A stretch of 64,000 nt of DNA from Pectinophora gossypiella (taxonomy: Eukaryota > Arthropoda > Insecta > Lepidoptera > Gelechiidae), in NCBI RefSeq assembly GCF_024362695.1, contig NC_065420.1, positions 13,245,420 to 13,309,419 on the forward strand, written 5' to 3'. The first letter of the stretch is position 1; each line of letters opens with the position of its first letter. This document shows, one piece after another, positions 49,305-59,829 of the stretch. The notes beneath the pieces are model-generated. The model saw only the letters and a program-made list of their open reading frames with translations. It was not told the DNA's origin and ran no database searches. The translations under genes were made by a program, and so were the position numbers.

Positions 49305-50740
49305 ATCTTATTATTATTTGTATGTCGTTTCCATGTCTCGGGTCGGGTCTGTAATGGAGTCCCGGACTTTTGGAAGGCGTGCGTGGGGCCGAAGCCAACA
49401 CGTAGAGGCCCCTTAAGACAATTTACTCTAAATGTGTTGTGACACCAACCGGCGGTTATCCCTGTATGCACTTTGGGAGTGCACCCAAAGACAATCCCTG
49501 GTTCGTGTAGGACTATTGCAGATTATGGGAACAAAAGGAACTGGGCTATTGGGTTGGGGGTTAGTGAACCTATATACTGGGGCTATGGGGGACTATGGCG
49601 CCTGCTCGACCAATGTTAATAACAGAGATACATTGGGCAGGCGGTGACTCGTCACTCACTGGTTGGGCCACCTATCTAGCCGACGCGACTGGACGGCAAG
49701 ACAGCAACATGGTTGTGAGCATCTCAGGGTGTCAAGAGGTGTACACCGCTTTCTGCGAGACGGTTTACCCGCCTTACCAACTCGCGACTTATGCATCTTT
49801 CACTTCCACCCTGCGAGCGTATAGCTCTAACGCCCCACTCTGGCTGGCCAATGAAGGCAAGCCAGAGGTGAGAGTCCTGCGGCCCCCGCTAAGGTCCACT
49901 CCGGCCAACCAGTACTGTCACCATCTTTGTTGCTCTTCTTTGGACTCTCTCTAGTAGTGCAATGTCCTTCCGATAGTAAAGTCTCCATATTTGAAACCCA
50001 TGTTTTAACAGCGGTCTGACGTAAGTAAGTTTTGTAAAGCCTAAGAAACAATTCCGTATCTATATGATAAAAAGCTTTTCTAATTATGTATAAAAGGGAG
50101 TTATTCTTCTTAGTGATTCCAATAATGTGTTCGTCCCACTTTAGATTATGTGTTATCGTTATGCCAAGGTCCTTTTGTTTTTTAACACACTCGAGAGGTT
50201 TTGAGTCAATGGTGTAACTCAACGTGGGGTGGTTACTGCCAACATGCAACACAGTGCATTTGTCTACGTTTAATGTGATTAGCCAATCTCGGGTCCAAGC
50301 AATTACTCTGTCAAGATCATCTTGGATTATATTATGGCTAATAAGTGGATTCCCCGTTATTTTCGTGTCATCTGCAAAGAGTGATATATCAGACATGATA
50401 CCATGTTTAAGATATGTAAGGTAGGTACTGAATAAAATAGGTCCTAACACCGATCCCTGCGGCACACCGCTGAGGACTTTTCTGGGAACAGAGTATGATT
50501 CTCCGATACGCACAGAGAATGTGCGATTTGACAGGAAGTCTTCAATCCACTTCACGACATTGCCTCTGATTCCAAACGGCTCTAATTTAGCAATCAATGG
50601 TGTGACAGGAACTCGATCAAAAGCTTTTCCATAGTTCAAGTAAATAATATCTGTAGGTATTCGTGCCTCCCATTTTCTGGCACAAAACCATGTTGCTCCT
50701 CGATGATGACATTCTCTCGTGCCAAAAGCATCCTATATAT
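49305..50740 (-). pseudogene. CR1-like LINE: reverse transcriptase relic and 3' UTR
   Basis: On the minus strand the RT reads EEQHGFVPE (other frame), DIIYLNYGKAFDRVPV, GIRGNVVKWIEDFLSNRTFS, LSGVPQGSVLGPILFSTYL, LFADDTKI, WLITLNVDKCTVLHVG and LGITITHNLKW. The catalytic Asp of motif A (expected YLDxxKAFD) is Asn; FADD is intact. A frameshift near 50670 separates the HGFVP motif, and another near 50020 moves YVRPLLKHGFQIW and LLERVQRRATKMV out of frame. Downstream, 49310-49640 is the 3' UTR (family G) ending in (AATA)n. FADDTKI and QRRATK are typical of CR1-like clades. The 5' end is truncated. It lies in the left arm of the hAT-like element. Confidence 0.8.
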
Positions 50741-50812
50741 CCTATAATATGTAGATATATTTGCATGGAATTATTAAAATCGAACATTCCATTCAAAATA
50801 TATATTACAAAG

Positions 50813-51640
50813 GAGATCATCGGCTTTCCATACTTTGGCCGGCTCAAATTTGAAAGTGCCGGTCAGAGAAAAAAAATGTGTCAAACCTTTTGAGTAGATT
50901 GTTCTGAACATTTTTTACTATGACACCAGACGTGTATGACCATTAGTTTGTCTTTAATTGGATTTTAAAAATCTCGACTTTTCATACATTTTGTAAAAAA
51001 TAATATTATGTCCGTTGGGAAAAAAAGGGATACAGGCGTATTACAAAGGACCGTTAGAACATTTATTAGTATGGCGCCAAACTTCTATGACCATTATTTG
51101 GACTTTCAGTTTTGGTTAATATGTTAAAATGCCGGCCATCGAAAAAAATACGTCGAATCTGTCTAATAGTTGCTTCTCAATATTTTTTAATAACACCAAA
51201 CATCTATGACCATTATTTTGACATTATTTTTGGAATTTACGTTTTAGTTGAAATATGAAAAATGCCGACCAGCAAAAATATCATGTTGAGAGTATCGAGT
51301 AGATGTCTGTTAACATTTTTTTCTATAGCGCCAAACTTGTATGACCATTGGTTTGGCTTTTAGTGTATTTTAAAAATTTTGTTTCTTATTTATTTTGTAT
51401 GAAAATAAAGTGCTTTGGGTAAAAATGCGGTACGGCGGATTACAAAGGACCTTTAGAACATTTAATAATCTGGCGCAAAACATTTTTGACCGTTATCTTG
51501 ACTTTTTATTCGTCTCTCTTTCCGTTTTGGTTCAAATGGGAAAATGTCAGCCAGCGAAACAAAATAAGTCAAATCTTTTGGTAAACGACTTGAACGACGT
51601 ATTTTTACTATACTACCAAATGTCGACTTTGGCTTTTATT
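50813..51640. repeat. Left subterminal tandem array of the foldback element
   Basis: Six related units carry a (G/A)(C/A)ACCAAAC...TATGACCATT motif at about 50925, 51076, 51195, 51330, 51474 and 51613 (spacing 119-151 bp). Between them lie two subtypes: one with GCCGGCCAGC-like and one with TTACAAAGGACC(G/T)TTAGAACATTTA. Order appears as type 1, 2, 1, 1, 2, 1. Confidence 0.65.
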
Positions 51641-52259
51641 GGACTTTTTAAAAAAACTTTGTTTTATACATTTTAACAATGACAACAAGCAGAGCTTTCC
51701 CAATGGCTAGTTATTAGTCAGATAAATACTTATTTTGTGTTTTTGTTTTGTGTGTTGTTAGGTGAACTTCTATATTAATACTATCTGATTTTAGATATGA
51801 CGTTGGCTGTAGTTTTTGCATTCGACTCAACGTTACGGCCTAAGTTTAGGTTGAATTATGGTATTGATTCACCTCGACCGTAAATGGTTACCACCCTCCA
51901 AAGATAAGCTTGTCATCTAGTGACGAAACTCGTATATTGGCATGACGTCTGAAGTATCTGTTAGGGAAAACAGGAGTCGGGTAGTTGTACTTTGCAAGTA
52001 TGCCTATCACAATATCCTGGTGCTACTCGGCCGATAACATAGTAGGTACCTCTATCACCCCACTGTTTATTCCTTGTATACACTTTTCTTTAAAAAAAGT
52101 AGTTTCTTAAGCGTGTATCACCATCAGGTAAGGTAGTGGTCAAACGCAAACCTATTTTTCAAAAGACGACCACCATATTACGCCTTTAGCAAGATAGTTC
52201 CATTATCACTAGATAAAACTTTTTTTTGATTTTTGGAAAATCGAATTAAGTTAAAAATA
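51641..52259. other. Centre of the foldback element
   Basis: Unique-looking sequence without a transposase frame. ACCATCAGGTAAGGTAGTGG followed by TCAAACGC near 52125 resembles the 3' region of LINE family S, so part of the centre may be a further insertion. Confidence 0.35.
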
Positions 52260-52790
52260 TTGATCATAGTCGTTTAATGCCATAGTAATAAACATTCTGA
52301 CGATCCTTTAAATAACGCGCCTGTTATATTTAATTTTTATACAAAATGAATCAAAACTCAAGTTTTTTTTTAATCCAACAAAAGCCAAACTAATTAATGG
52401 TCATACACGTTTTTGTCATAGTGAATAATGTTTACAGGTATCTTCTCGATAGCTTTGACATGTGTTTTTTGCTGACCGGCACTTTTCACACAGAAACTAT
52501 AACGTAAAGTCCAACAAAAGTCAAAATAATGGTCATAGACGTTTGGTGCCCTAATAATAAATGGTCAAATGGATAAGTTCTAACGGGATATACAAATATT
52601 GTTTCATGTATGAACAATACAGTTTTTTAAAATTTAATAAAACCGAAGATATTGACCCTACAGCTTTGGTGCCATAGTAATAAATGCTCATATGGATAAG
52701 ATCTAACGTAATATAGCAAAATTATTTTTTGGCCGGCACTTTGACTTCTGGGCCGAAATCCGATGATCTCTTTTAAGTTTTTTAAGAGTT
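52260..52790. repeat. Right subterminal array, inverted
   Basis: Four units in reverse direction relative to 50813-51640: ATGGTCATA(C/G)ACGTTT and GGTGCCATAGTAATAAA at about 52262, 52399, 52531 and 52653, with GACCGGCAC at 52474 and GGCCGGCAC at 52730. Confidence 0.65.
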
Positions 52791-53009
52791 CATACGACAC
52801 TACGACAGAAGATAAATTGGGCATAAAGTAGGCATACATTATTTTAAATGGTCTTTGTTGGAAATCCTTACTTTTAATACAAATATATGCGATAAAAAAT
52901 ATTTTCCCTTGAAATGGGAATTTTTCGGGTTTTTTCCCTCAGAATTGGGAAAATTCCCAAATCGCGGGAATTTTCCGGGTAAGAACCCAACACTACCGGT
53001 GATGCAAGC

Positions 53010-53062
53010 AGAATATGGAGAATGCTACGCGGACAGGAGCATAGCTTTTAAATTAGTGATGA
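53010..53062 (+). repeat. RTE-like LINE last codons
   Basis: AGAATATGGAGAATGCTACG then AGGAGCATAGCTTTTAAATT corresponds to RMLHRQERGS-stop of the 38012 family. It may be the target the hAT-like element inserted next to. Confidence 0.4.
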
Positions 53063-53147
53063 TGACTTAATATAGGACACCCTTCTATCCCTATACATCA
53101 ACTCCTCGCCAGCTATGTTTAGTTTAATTATTTACTAGTATAGTATA

Positions 53148-53377
53148 TACACGTTGTTAGTGACATCGTAACGAATACTTAGGGGGATGATTCAGACCAT
53201 GATCCTGAGTTAATATCAAGTGGAATTTACCGACGCAAATTTCATGTTTACTTTTAGTTTTTTTTTAATTATTTTCAATTTTATACTTTAGCGACGGAAC
53301 GTTAGACTTGTATGAACTCAGAATTATGATCTGAATCACCTTTGAAGTTTTCGTTAAGATATCACTAACACCCTGTA
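53148..53377. mobile_element. Foldback MITE, single-hairpin copy
   Basis: One palindrome with the same outer ends (GTTAGTGACATCGTAACG...ATCACTAACACCCTGTA) as the double-hairpin family. It lacks linker and second hairpin. Confidence 0.72.
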
Positions 53378-53383
53378 TATTCA

Positions 53384-53582
53384 ACAAAATTACTTCATTT
53401 AAAACTATTAATGTATCCGCGTTTTTGCCATTTTTTTTTGCATAATATCCTAGGGTGATTTTCGGGATAAAAAAAATCTTAAGTTTTTTTCCTCTGTCTC
53501 AAATTTCAACAAAATCGAATCAGCAGTTGTAGCGCGAAAAGGTATCGGACAGATTTATTTTCGCTTTTATAATATTAGTGTA
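53384..53582 (-). mobile_element. Helitron-like 5'-end fragment
   Basis: In minus orientation it starts ACACTAATATTATAAAAGCG and continues with GTCCGATACC and GATTCGATTTTGTTGAAATT. These are features of moth Helitron 5' ends (recollection) and parallel 17895. Confidence 0.45.
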
Positions 53583-53681
53583 ACATATGATTTTTTATAA
53601 AATTCGTCGCTGAGTTCGCTAACTCGCTCGATTCGTCGCTGTTTTTTTTGCGACTCTGATTTGCACCTTTTGCTTTTGTCA

Positions 53682-53941
53682 CACATCACACACGGGCCTT
53701 CCCTATGGATGGATAGGGAGATCGGGCCTTAAACCACCACGCGGGCCCAGTGCGGATTGGTGGTTATTAACGACTGCTAATGCAGCCGAGACCAACGGCT
53801 TAACGTGCCTTCCGAAGCACGGAGGAGCTCGAGATGAAAACTTTTTTTTGTGGTCACCCATCCTATGACTGGCCTTTGCGAAAGTTGCTTAACTTCAACA
53901 ATCGCAGACCGAGCGCGTTTACCGCTGCGCCATCGAGCTCC
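53682..53941 (-). mobile_element. SINE-A with TSD, tail shortened
   Basis: A perfect 11-bp TSD, TGCTTTTGTCA, lies at 53671-53681 and 53942-53952. Head GGAGCTCGATGGCGCAGCGG, 5S-like block, core and body are present. The tail ends at GAAGGCCCGTGTG, so (GAT)n is missing. Confidence 0.82.
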
Positions 53942-54180
53942 TGCTTTTGTCAATAAGAAACAAATTATTTTAGCAAAAAATTGCAGATAAGTCCGTTTGC
54001 AAAGTTAGGCACGAATTGATAGAGCGTGTTTTTATAGAATTGAAAAGTCGAAATAATATTTTCTAAACAATTTTTAACCAATCGTTCGCATAACTGACTT
54101 TTTTATTACCTTGCTAAGGTTAAAAAGGCTCCTTTGCCGTCAACACCTGCAGGGCTAACTTACCCAACGTGATAAAATGA

Positions 54181-54297
54181 TGTAAGTAAGTAGTCGTTAC
54201 ATGAGCCATGTCAGGGGACTTTGGCGGCTCAATAGTAACCCTGACACCAAGGTTGATGAGGTTGGTAATCCACCTCACAACCCCCACAATATAAAAA
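54181..54297 (+). mobile_element. SINE-C 3' end
   Basis: GTAAGTAGTCGTTACATGAG, GACTTTGGCGGCTCAATAGT and GAGGTTGGTAATCCACCTCA match SINE-C. Confidence 0.6.
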
Positions 54298-54384
54298 GAT
54301 TACAAAATTCACATAGCTACGTACACTGCCGTGGAGTCGTGATAGCCCAGTTGAAGGAAAACATAGGGAGGAAACCCACATACC

Positions 54385-54545
54385 CATGCATACATAAACT
54401 TATTCGCATTTCCCACCGGGGTAAGCAGTGACTATGGAATTCCATTTGTTTCAATCCTGCCACACTTCTCTCGCATCCTCGACATTCATCAATCGTGTCA
54501 TGCACGCACGCCGGTTCAGAGTCGATCGTACTGAACCTGAGGTTG
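54385..54545 (-). pseudogene. RTE-like LINE C-terminal tail
   Basis: In minus orientation: CGTGCATGACACGATTGATG, GAGGATGCGAGAGAAGTGTG and CAAATGGAATTCCATAGTCA. Same terminal peptide family as 739 and 55663. Confidence 0.5.
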
Positions 54546-54659
54546 GTAGTCCACCTCACAACCCACACGCGAGATGAAGAAGCACCAATCGACAAAACGA
54601 CATGATTATATCATCAGAATTTATAAAACGACCGTGATAAAAATCACGTTGTGCATGTG

Positions 54660-55260
54660 AGACCCACTGGACGAGTCCCGCAAACTCTACGGGACATTTC
54701 CAATTTGTCCACACTTCAACCCAACTGTCTCAAGAAACAAAGGCACGGGAAGCAATCAAGAATAAAGAATTGTTTTGTGCGCAAAATTTTCCAAAGAAGA
54801 TTAAATGGCTGGTTTACTTCGAACAAAAAAAGGGTATCTTTTGTTTCCTCGAGTAAATTTTAAAAGATTTTTGTTTGTTATAAGGTCCTTTCACACAACC
54901 GGTGTTTACGAAAGTAAACTTGGTTTGTTCTTATAAGTTTGAGTTCGTTATTAGGGTTGGGAACCGTCAACATCATCGAGTGTAGGAAATTAAGATATTT
55001 TAAATTTTAATACAAAAAATTACAATTTGGGAACTTTACCTACATTATACATAATGGCATTGTCAATAAGAGAAAATCCGTGGCCTAAATAAAATTTTCA
55101 AAGTGTAACATGTTAACTACTGAATTTGGCTATTTTTGAATCTAGAATTTTGAATTCAAATTAGCTACGGTTTGATGGCCGACAGAAACGGTTATTTCTG
55201 TTTTAATTTGCGTATTGAGGGAGACTTATTATTTTTATTATTAATAATAATAATAGTAAA
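54660..55260. other. No gene; Penelope-family UTR trace
   Basis: GTGTAACATGTTAACTACTG at 55100 with AATTTTGAATTC resembles 14020-14065. Otherwise unassigned. Confidence 0.35.
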
Positions 55261-55261
55261 A

Positions 55262-55455
55262 AAGTTTATTTAGGTAAAACCTACGACACATATACGTTTA
55301 CAACATTAAAATTTAGTTACACACATTAATATTTAGTTGGAAAACATAAAGGTATGTGGGTGCCGCAGTTCACCAAAAAAGGCCAGGGTCCAGTGAAAAT
55401 TTACCCAGAGGGCAACACTGATTTTCAACCCACGCCGATCGGTGAAACGCGAGTA
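55262..55455. repeat. Dispersed repeat M
   Basis: The second copy of the 4889 repeat, slightly longer (adds GTGGGTGCCGCAGTTCACCA). Confidence 0.5.
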
Positions 55456-55572
55456 CCCGCACAAATAATAAAAAAAAGAGTACAAAAAAAACGACAATTC
55501 GTAATACGTTCACATTTATTTATTTATTTGTGTAGAAATACTCGGAATAAGTTAAAGCCATTTTTGTAATGT

Positions 55573-55648
55573 GTACTCACTGGGATTCGAAACTGGGGCT
55601 TCTGAAACGTGAGCCCGACGCTCACTCTTTGGACCATGGTGGTCGTTA
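55573..55648 (-). mobile_element. SINE-C tRNA-like head remnant
   Basis: In minus orientation: ATGGTCCAAAGAGTGAGCGT, CGGGCTCACG and TTCGAATCCCAGTG. Confidence 0.5.
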
Positions 55649-55662
55649 TATTATGATGCATC

Positions 55663-55960
55663 GTGACTAGGATTGAGAAGGGAATGTTAGATTGGTTTGG
55701 ACACGTAGAGCGGATGAAGGATAATAGAATTGCAAAAGCGGTATATAAAGCGAAAGTTGATGGTAGGGCTGGCAGAGGAAGACCGAGAAGGACTTACGAT
55801 GACCAAATTGGAGATGTCCTTAGAAAAGGTTCAATACGATCGATAGAAAAGGTTCGATCAATGTGGAGGAAGCAAGAGAAGTGTGTCAGGATCGAAGAAA
55901 ATGGAATTCTATAGTCTCTGCTTACCCCGGTGGGAAATAGGCGTGAGTTTATGTATGTAT
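55663..55960 (+). pseudogene. RTE-like LINE C-terminus, best copy
   Basis: One continuous frame of 83 codons: MTRIEKGMLDWFGHVERMKD, NRIAKAVYKAKVDGRAGRGR, PRRTYDDQIGDVLRKGSIRS and MWRKQEKCVRIEENGIL. The region corresponding to CMKRLMNVEE is altered by a small deletion. It is the tail beyond the RT; upstream domains are absent. The 3' end is GGCGTGAGTTTATGTATGTA. Confidence 0.78.
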
Positions 55961-56302
55961 GTATGTATTTATGCATCGTGTTAGAAACATTTCAAACAAA
56001 ACCAAAACAAAAATTCAAGCTTTCACTTTAGAAACAGTTATTGGCAGTGTGTATTTTCTCAAAATGGCCGATTTAAGCCAAAACATGACGAAAGCTCATT
56101 ATTATGGGACCAAGGATGTCAGGAAAACCCTTTGCGATGTACTTATTCACATAGTGAATATTTGATGAAGTGGAACTATTCGAAGATTTAAATATGGAGA
56201 ATATGGCAATAAAAAAAAAAACACAAAATCTGAAACATTGCATATTCAGAAATGAGAAGTAGGACATTGTAAAATTTTACAACCAAATCAGCATATAAAT
56301 TA

Positions 56303-56738
56303 TACAGAGTGTTAATGACATGGTAACGAATACTGAGGCGGATGATGACCATGACTCTGAGTTTGATATCAAGTGGATTTTTCCGTCGCAAAATTCCACT
56401 TGATAGTTTTTATTTATTTATTCGTGCAAAACAACAAACACAAAACAACATACAATTCATAAACTTGATATTAACTCAGAATAATGTGCTGAATCATCCT
56501 TCTAAGTATTGGTTACGATGTCATGCACTTACACTCCATAAGTATGAGGACGAATACTGAGGGAAATGATTCAGACTATGATTCTGAGTTGATATAAAGT
56601 AGAATTGCCTGTCGGAATATTCAATAAAAAATTAAGTGAATTTTCAATTATTTTCAGATCAATAGTTTTGCGACGGAAAACTTCACTTGATATCAATTCA
56701 GAACCATGGTCTGAATCATCCCTCAAAGTTTTCTGTAT
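56303..56738. mobile_element. Double-hairpin foldback MITE, damaged copy
   Basis: Left end TACAGAGTGTTAATGACATG. The first palindrome is split by an AT-rich piece (about 56404-56465). The linker is shortened to ACTCCATAAGTATGAGGACG. The right end has lost its GTTACGATGTCACTAACAC segment and ends TTCTGTATA. Confidence 0.65.
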
Positions 56739-56889
56739 AACTTAATTCGTAAACTTGTTAAGGTAAATATTATAATACGTCCCATTCCTTGGTAGTGTCC
56801 ACCACGCTACTCAATTTCGGGATGAAAAATATTTTTTCATTTTCGTGATTAGGTACATATTATTCTAAATTTGCCACGTAAATTGAAGA

Positions 56890-57105
56890 TCTTATCCGGT
56901 TTATGTAACAACTACGTACTTACATCAGTAAGTAATAACCGGGACCAACGGCTTAACGTGCCTTTCGGAGCACGGATCATCTTACTGTAATGTTCTAACC
57001 AAACTAAGGATCTCAAAGTGATTTTTATGATTTGTCCCTACGGGGATTCGAACCCGGGACCTCTGGATCGTGAGCACAGCACTGGACCACATAGGCCGTT
57101 ACTAC
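56890..57105 (-). mobile_element. SINE-C, 3'-shortened
   Basis: In minus orientation: head GTGGTCCAGTGCTGTGCTCA, box B GGTCCCGGGTTCGAATCCCC, core, and GTAAGTACGTAGTTGTTACA. The 3' terminal part is absent. Confidence 0.7.
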
Positions 57106-57392
57106 TTACTTCAGTGTTCTGTTTTAACTTCGCGTGTGAACTAACTCTTTGGTGAATGTTTGATGAGATGTGCGAAACAAATGCATTGGTTTGTTGCTGT
57201 ATCTCCTGAATTATTTATAGACAGCTGTAAAACAGATTGAGTTGAAAAACAGAGGGAAAGAAGAGTGAGTGCCGCATGGGGTCGGATTTCAGGAAGACGA
57301 TACTATGAATTATTTATGAAATAAATATTTTATTTTATACATACTTTCATGTTAGCGCACGGCAGGGTACAACTGTAATCTCAAGGTGAAAT

Positions 57393-57532
57393 TGAGTTAA
57401 AATATGTGTTGCTGTTGAAGTTTCTTCTCAGCCATAACACCTTGAAACGACGTAGTTCAAAAATGTTCAATTGTCCTTCAACAAGTTTATACGTGATAAT
57501 AACGTTGAAACAACGAATAAATGAATTACATT
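57393..57532 (+). repeat. LINE 3' UTR, family U
   Basis: ATATGTGTTGCTGTTGAAGT, CAGCCATAACACCTTGAAAC and CCTTCAACAAGTTTATACGT match 44128-44288. Confidence 0.5.
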
Positions 57533-58076
57533 TTGGAAGCTTAAAGGGACCGCAGACATAAGTATTGTAATTTCTTTAACGCTTTAAAAAAAAATAGCAC
57601 GCCACATTTTGGAAAGGTAGTTTAAACCCGTTTGATATTTAATTTAATAGTAAGAAAGTGACAGTGAGTGAAATGGCATTTATTTTTGGTCTAATACGAT
57701 TTTATGTGAACGATGAAATTAATTTTAGTCTTATCCTAGTTTATCTTTTTTCTCATGTAAGTGACCTTGTATTGTCTTAAGTGAGAATAAATAATCTTTA
57801 AACTTAAGTATTAGATGTTATTTTATATAATTATTTACTTCCACGCGTTCCCGAGAAAAAGGCTACATCTTGACGGACAGACAACAAAGTGGAAAAATGG
57901 ATGGAATGGATGAATGGATGGAGTGGTTAAATGGATCCGATTCTCTTTTAAGTTCGGAACCGTAAAAAAAAACAAATTGCATACCCAATTAGAATCACGG
58001 ATAGGTGATTAACCTGACATAGAATACCTAATAATAGTCCATCACAAGGATACTTGTAAAAACCAAAAATCTAAAA
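57533..58076. other. No gene; imperfect ATGGATGGA repeat
   Basis: An ATGGATGGAATGGATGAATG minisatellite lies at about 57895-57935. Otherwise AT-rich. Confidence 0.4.
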
Positions 58077-58077
58077 C

Positions 58078-58276
58078 CTGTATTGGGCTGGTTTTCCCTT
58101 CGCGGGTTGGAAGGTCAGACAGGCAGTCGCTCCTGTAAAAAGCCGGACCTGTCAAATCTTCAGGTTAGGTTAGCGGACTCTGTTAACTAACTTAAAGCGC
58201 TAACTTTGTAAGCCAATTTTGAAAAAAAAAATTTTTTTATTTTGTGAAAAATGGGATAACGCCAGGAAGATGATGA
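58078..58276 (+). mobile_element. SINE-D 3' end with internal insertion
   Basis: GGTTTTCCCTTCGCGGGTTG to TTAGCGGACTCTGTTAACT, then about 55 unrelated bases (58185-58240), then TTTTGTGAAAAATGGGATAA and GATGATGAT. The end is otherwise standard. Confidence 0.6.
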
Positions 58277-58487
58277 TATAAAAAATGACAATCCATGTGC
58301 TAGTTTCTATTAATAGACATCCTAGAACACATTTTTTTCTTCTTGTCCTTTACCAAGCATTGACTATAATTATCAAAAATAATGACTTATACATTGTAAA
58401 ACACCCATTGAACACCTATATCGCTCAGGAGCCCAAATCGCGGTTCAATTAATCTACCGCTAGATATTGATCAATTACGTGCCATCA

Positions 58488-58530
58488 GTGTGCGGTCAGC
58501 CTAACGCGGCGAGTGTGCGGTCGGCCTAAT
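58488..58530. repeat. Short tandem duplication
   Basis: GTGTGCGGTCAGCCTAACGC and GTGTGCGGTCGGCCTAATTA follow each other at a 25-bp offset. Confidence 0.7.
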
Positions 58531-58583
58531 TACCCGAGTTGGTGGGAGATTTGGTGGGCACATTAGCGTGTTTAGTAATTCTT

Positions 58584-58642
58584 CTTCTCTCGTGTGGGTT
58601 GTGAGATCAATGACCGATCTTACCAATCCCGGTGTCAGGTTA
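58584..58642 (-). mobile_element. SINE-C terminal fragment
   Basis: TCTCGTGTGGGTTGTGAGAT and CCGGTGTCAGGTTATGATTG are the inverse of the SINE-C end. Confidence 0.5.
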
Positions 58643-58688
58643 TGATTGTTACAGAAGACAAACTCATTTGGTAGTGGATCTAGCTGTT

Positions 58689-59026
58689 CTTCTTTTTTTC
58701 TTATCGTGTGGGTTGTGAGGTGGAATACCCGCCTCATTAGCCCTGGTGTTAGGGTTATGATTGAGCCGCCAAAGGCCCCTGACATGGCTCACGTAACTAT
58801 TACTCACTTACATCAGTAAGTTGTAACCGGGACCAACGGCTTAACGTGCCTTCTGAAGCACGGATCATCTTACTTTCGGACAATCAGGTGATCAGCTTGT
58901 AATGTCCTAACCAAACTAGGGATCACAAAGTGATTTTTGTGATATGTCCCCAACGGGATTCGAACCCGGGGCCTCCGGATCGTGAACCCAACGCTCAACC
59001 ACTGGACCACAGAGGCCGTTCCGATG
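58689..59026 (-). mobile_element. SINE-C, full length, with TSD
   Basis: Flanks GATCTAGCTGTT (58677-58688) and GATGTAGCTGTT (59023-59034) fit a 12-bp TSD with one mismatch. All blocks from head (GTGGTCCAGTGGTTGAGCGT) to end are present. Confidence 0.82.
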
Positions 59027-59129
59027 TAGCTGTTTATTACCAACTACTTTACAAAATTTCACGTTTAAGCCTTAGCGCCAACGCAGAGCTAATTCCCTGA
59101 GACATTCGGCTACACATTATATTTATTAA

Positions 59130-59302
59130 TAATATCATCATCCTAGCATTATCACTTTTATTTCATGGGTTCTTCTTACCTGACCTGAAGATTTGACAGG
59201 TCCGGTTTGTACAGAAGCGACTGCCTGTCTGACCTTCCAACCCGCGAAGGGAAAACCAGCCGAGCTATGTGACCTAACCTGTATTGGCTGGTTTTCGCAA
59301 GG
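59130..59302 (-). mobile_element. SINE-D 3' part with inverted end
   Basis: The reversed SINE-D tail up to GAAGGGAAAACCAGCC is followed by CTATGTGACCTAACCTGTAT and TGGCTGGTTTTCGC, part of the same region in the opposite direction. It looks like a local inversion. Confidence 0.55.
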
Positions 59303-59317
59303 ACAGGAGAAGGACCC

Positions 59318-59425
59318 GAAGGACCAGGAGAAGGTGGTGTAATGGTTACCACGCCTGTCCCGGCTTGACAATACAAGAGCTTTGTTCAAGACCCGTCCGA
59401 GCCAGAATCGATTTTCGATTTAAAT
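59318..59425 (+). mobile_element. tRNA-like SINE head, family R
   Basis: GGTGGTGTAATGGTTACCAC, CCTGTCCCGGCTTGACAATA and TGTTCAAGACCCGTCCGAGC parallel the head at 37090. The B box is degraded. Confidence 0.45.
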
Positions 59426-59514
59426 TTAAATTTGTGAGTTTCCCTTACAGTAAGTGCGTCCAACTTAGTTGGCATGAAACATTCGAAGCAACTGATTAGA
59501 CCTTTTTCTAAGAA

Positions 59515-59828
59515 ATTCTCAAAAATCCAAACTCGAAATCCTTACTCTTACTAGGGGGCAGGTTAGGATTTTAATAAGGGCCCTCACGGGGCAATGCAGG
59601 CTCAATAAGCACCTACACAGAATGACGCTGACCGAGTCCCTTTTATGCACATTCTGCTTAAGGGAGGATGAGACGCCACTACATCTGCTGTGCAGCTGTG
59701 AGGCTCTCATACATAGTAGAAGCCGTACACTTGGGGGCCATTTAATGGACCCCCGGGAAGTCATGGAGCTTTCTCCCAACAAGACACTGGATTTCTTCGA
59801 ACGGATCGGTCTAGAGGAGGATTTTTAA
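59515..59828 (+). pseudogene. Jockey/R1-like LINE C-terminus (end of RNase H and zinc motif)
   Basis: The frame reads TRGQVRILIRALTGQCRLNK, HLHRM, CTFCLREDETPLHLLCSCEA, LGGHLMDPREVMELSPNKTL and DFFERIGLEEDF-stop. The pattern LTGxCxLxxHL, CxxC...E(T/S)xxHLLCxC and the final F....GL is well known at the end of Jockey- and R1-type ORF2 after an RNase H domain. It is open to its natural stop but lacks RT. Confidence 0.78.
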
Positions 59829-59829
59829 A

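Larger units (their letters stand above)
49178..52996. mobile_element. hAT-like foldback element, 3.8 kb, 8-bp TSD
   Basis: A perfect octamer, CCGGTGAT, lies at 49170-49177 and 52997-53004. The ends are inverse: TATTGATGGG at left and TAGTGTTGGG as the reverse complement of the right. Both ends go on with clustered GGGAAAA/TTTTCCC and ACCCGAAAAATTCCC motifs and AGG(G)AAAATATTTTTTAT. Inside are tandem units in opposite orientation on the two sides (50813-51640 forward, 52260-52790 inverted), including GAGATCATCGG in both arms. A LINE (49305-50740) sits in the left arm. An 8-bp TSD and TAGTG ends fit hAT; long TIRs built of tandem units resemble foldback elements. No transposase frame was seen. 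Confidence 0.7.
54152..54655. mobile_element. TIR MITE (GCTAACATG family) with nested elements
   Basis: Left end GGGCTAACTTACCCAACGTG; right end inverse (TCTCACATGCACAACGTGAT). The right inner part AATCGACAAAACGACATGAT is the inverse of the interior at 11343. SINE-C and LINE pieces lie between. Confidence 0.6.

Noticed and set aside
49595..49954. 119-codon plus-strand frame
   Set aside because: It is antisense to the 3' UTR and C-terminus of the CR1-like LINE relic.
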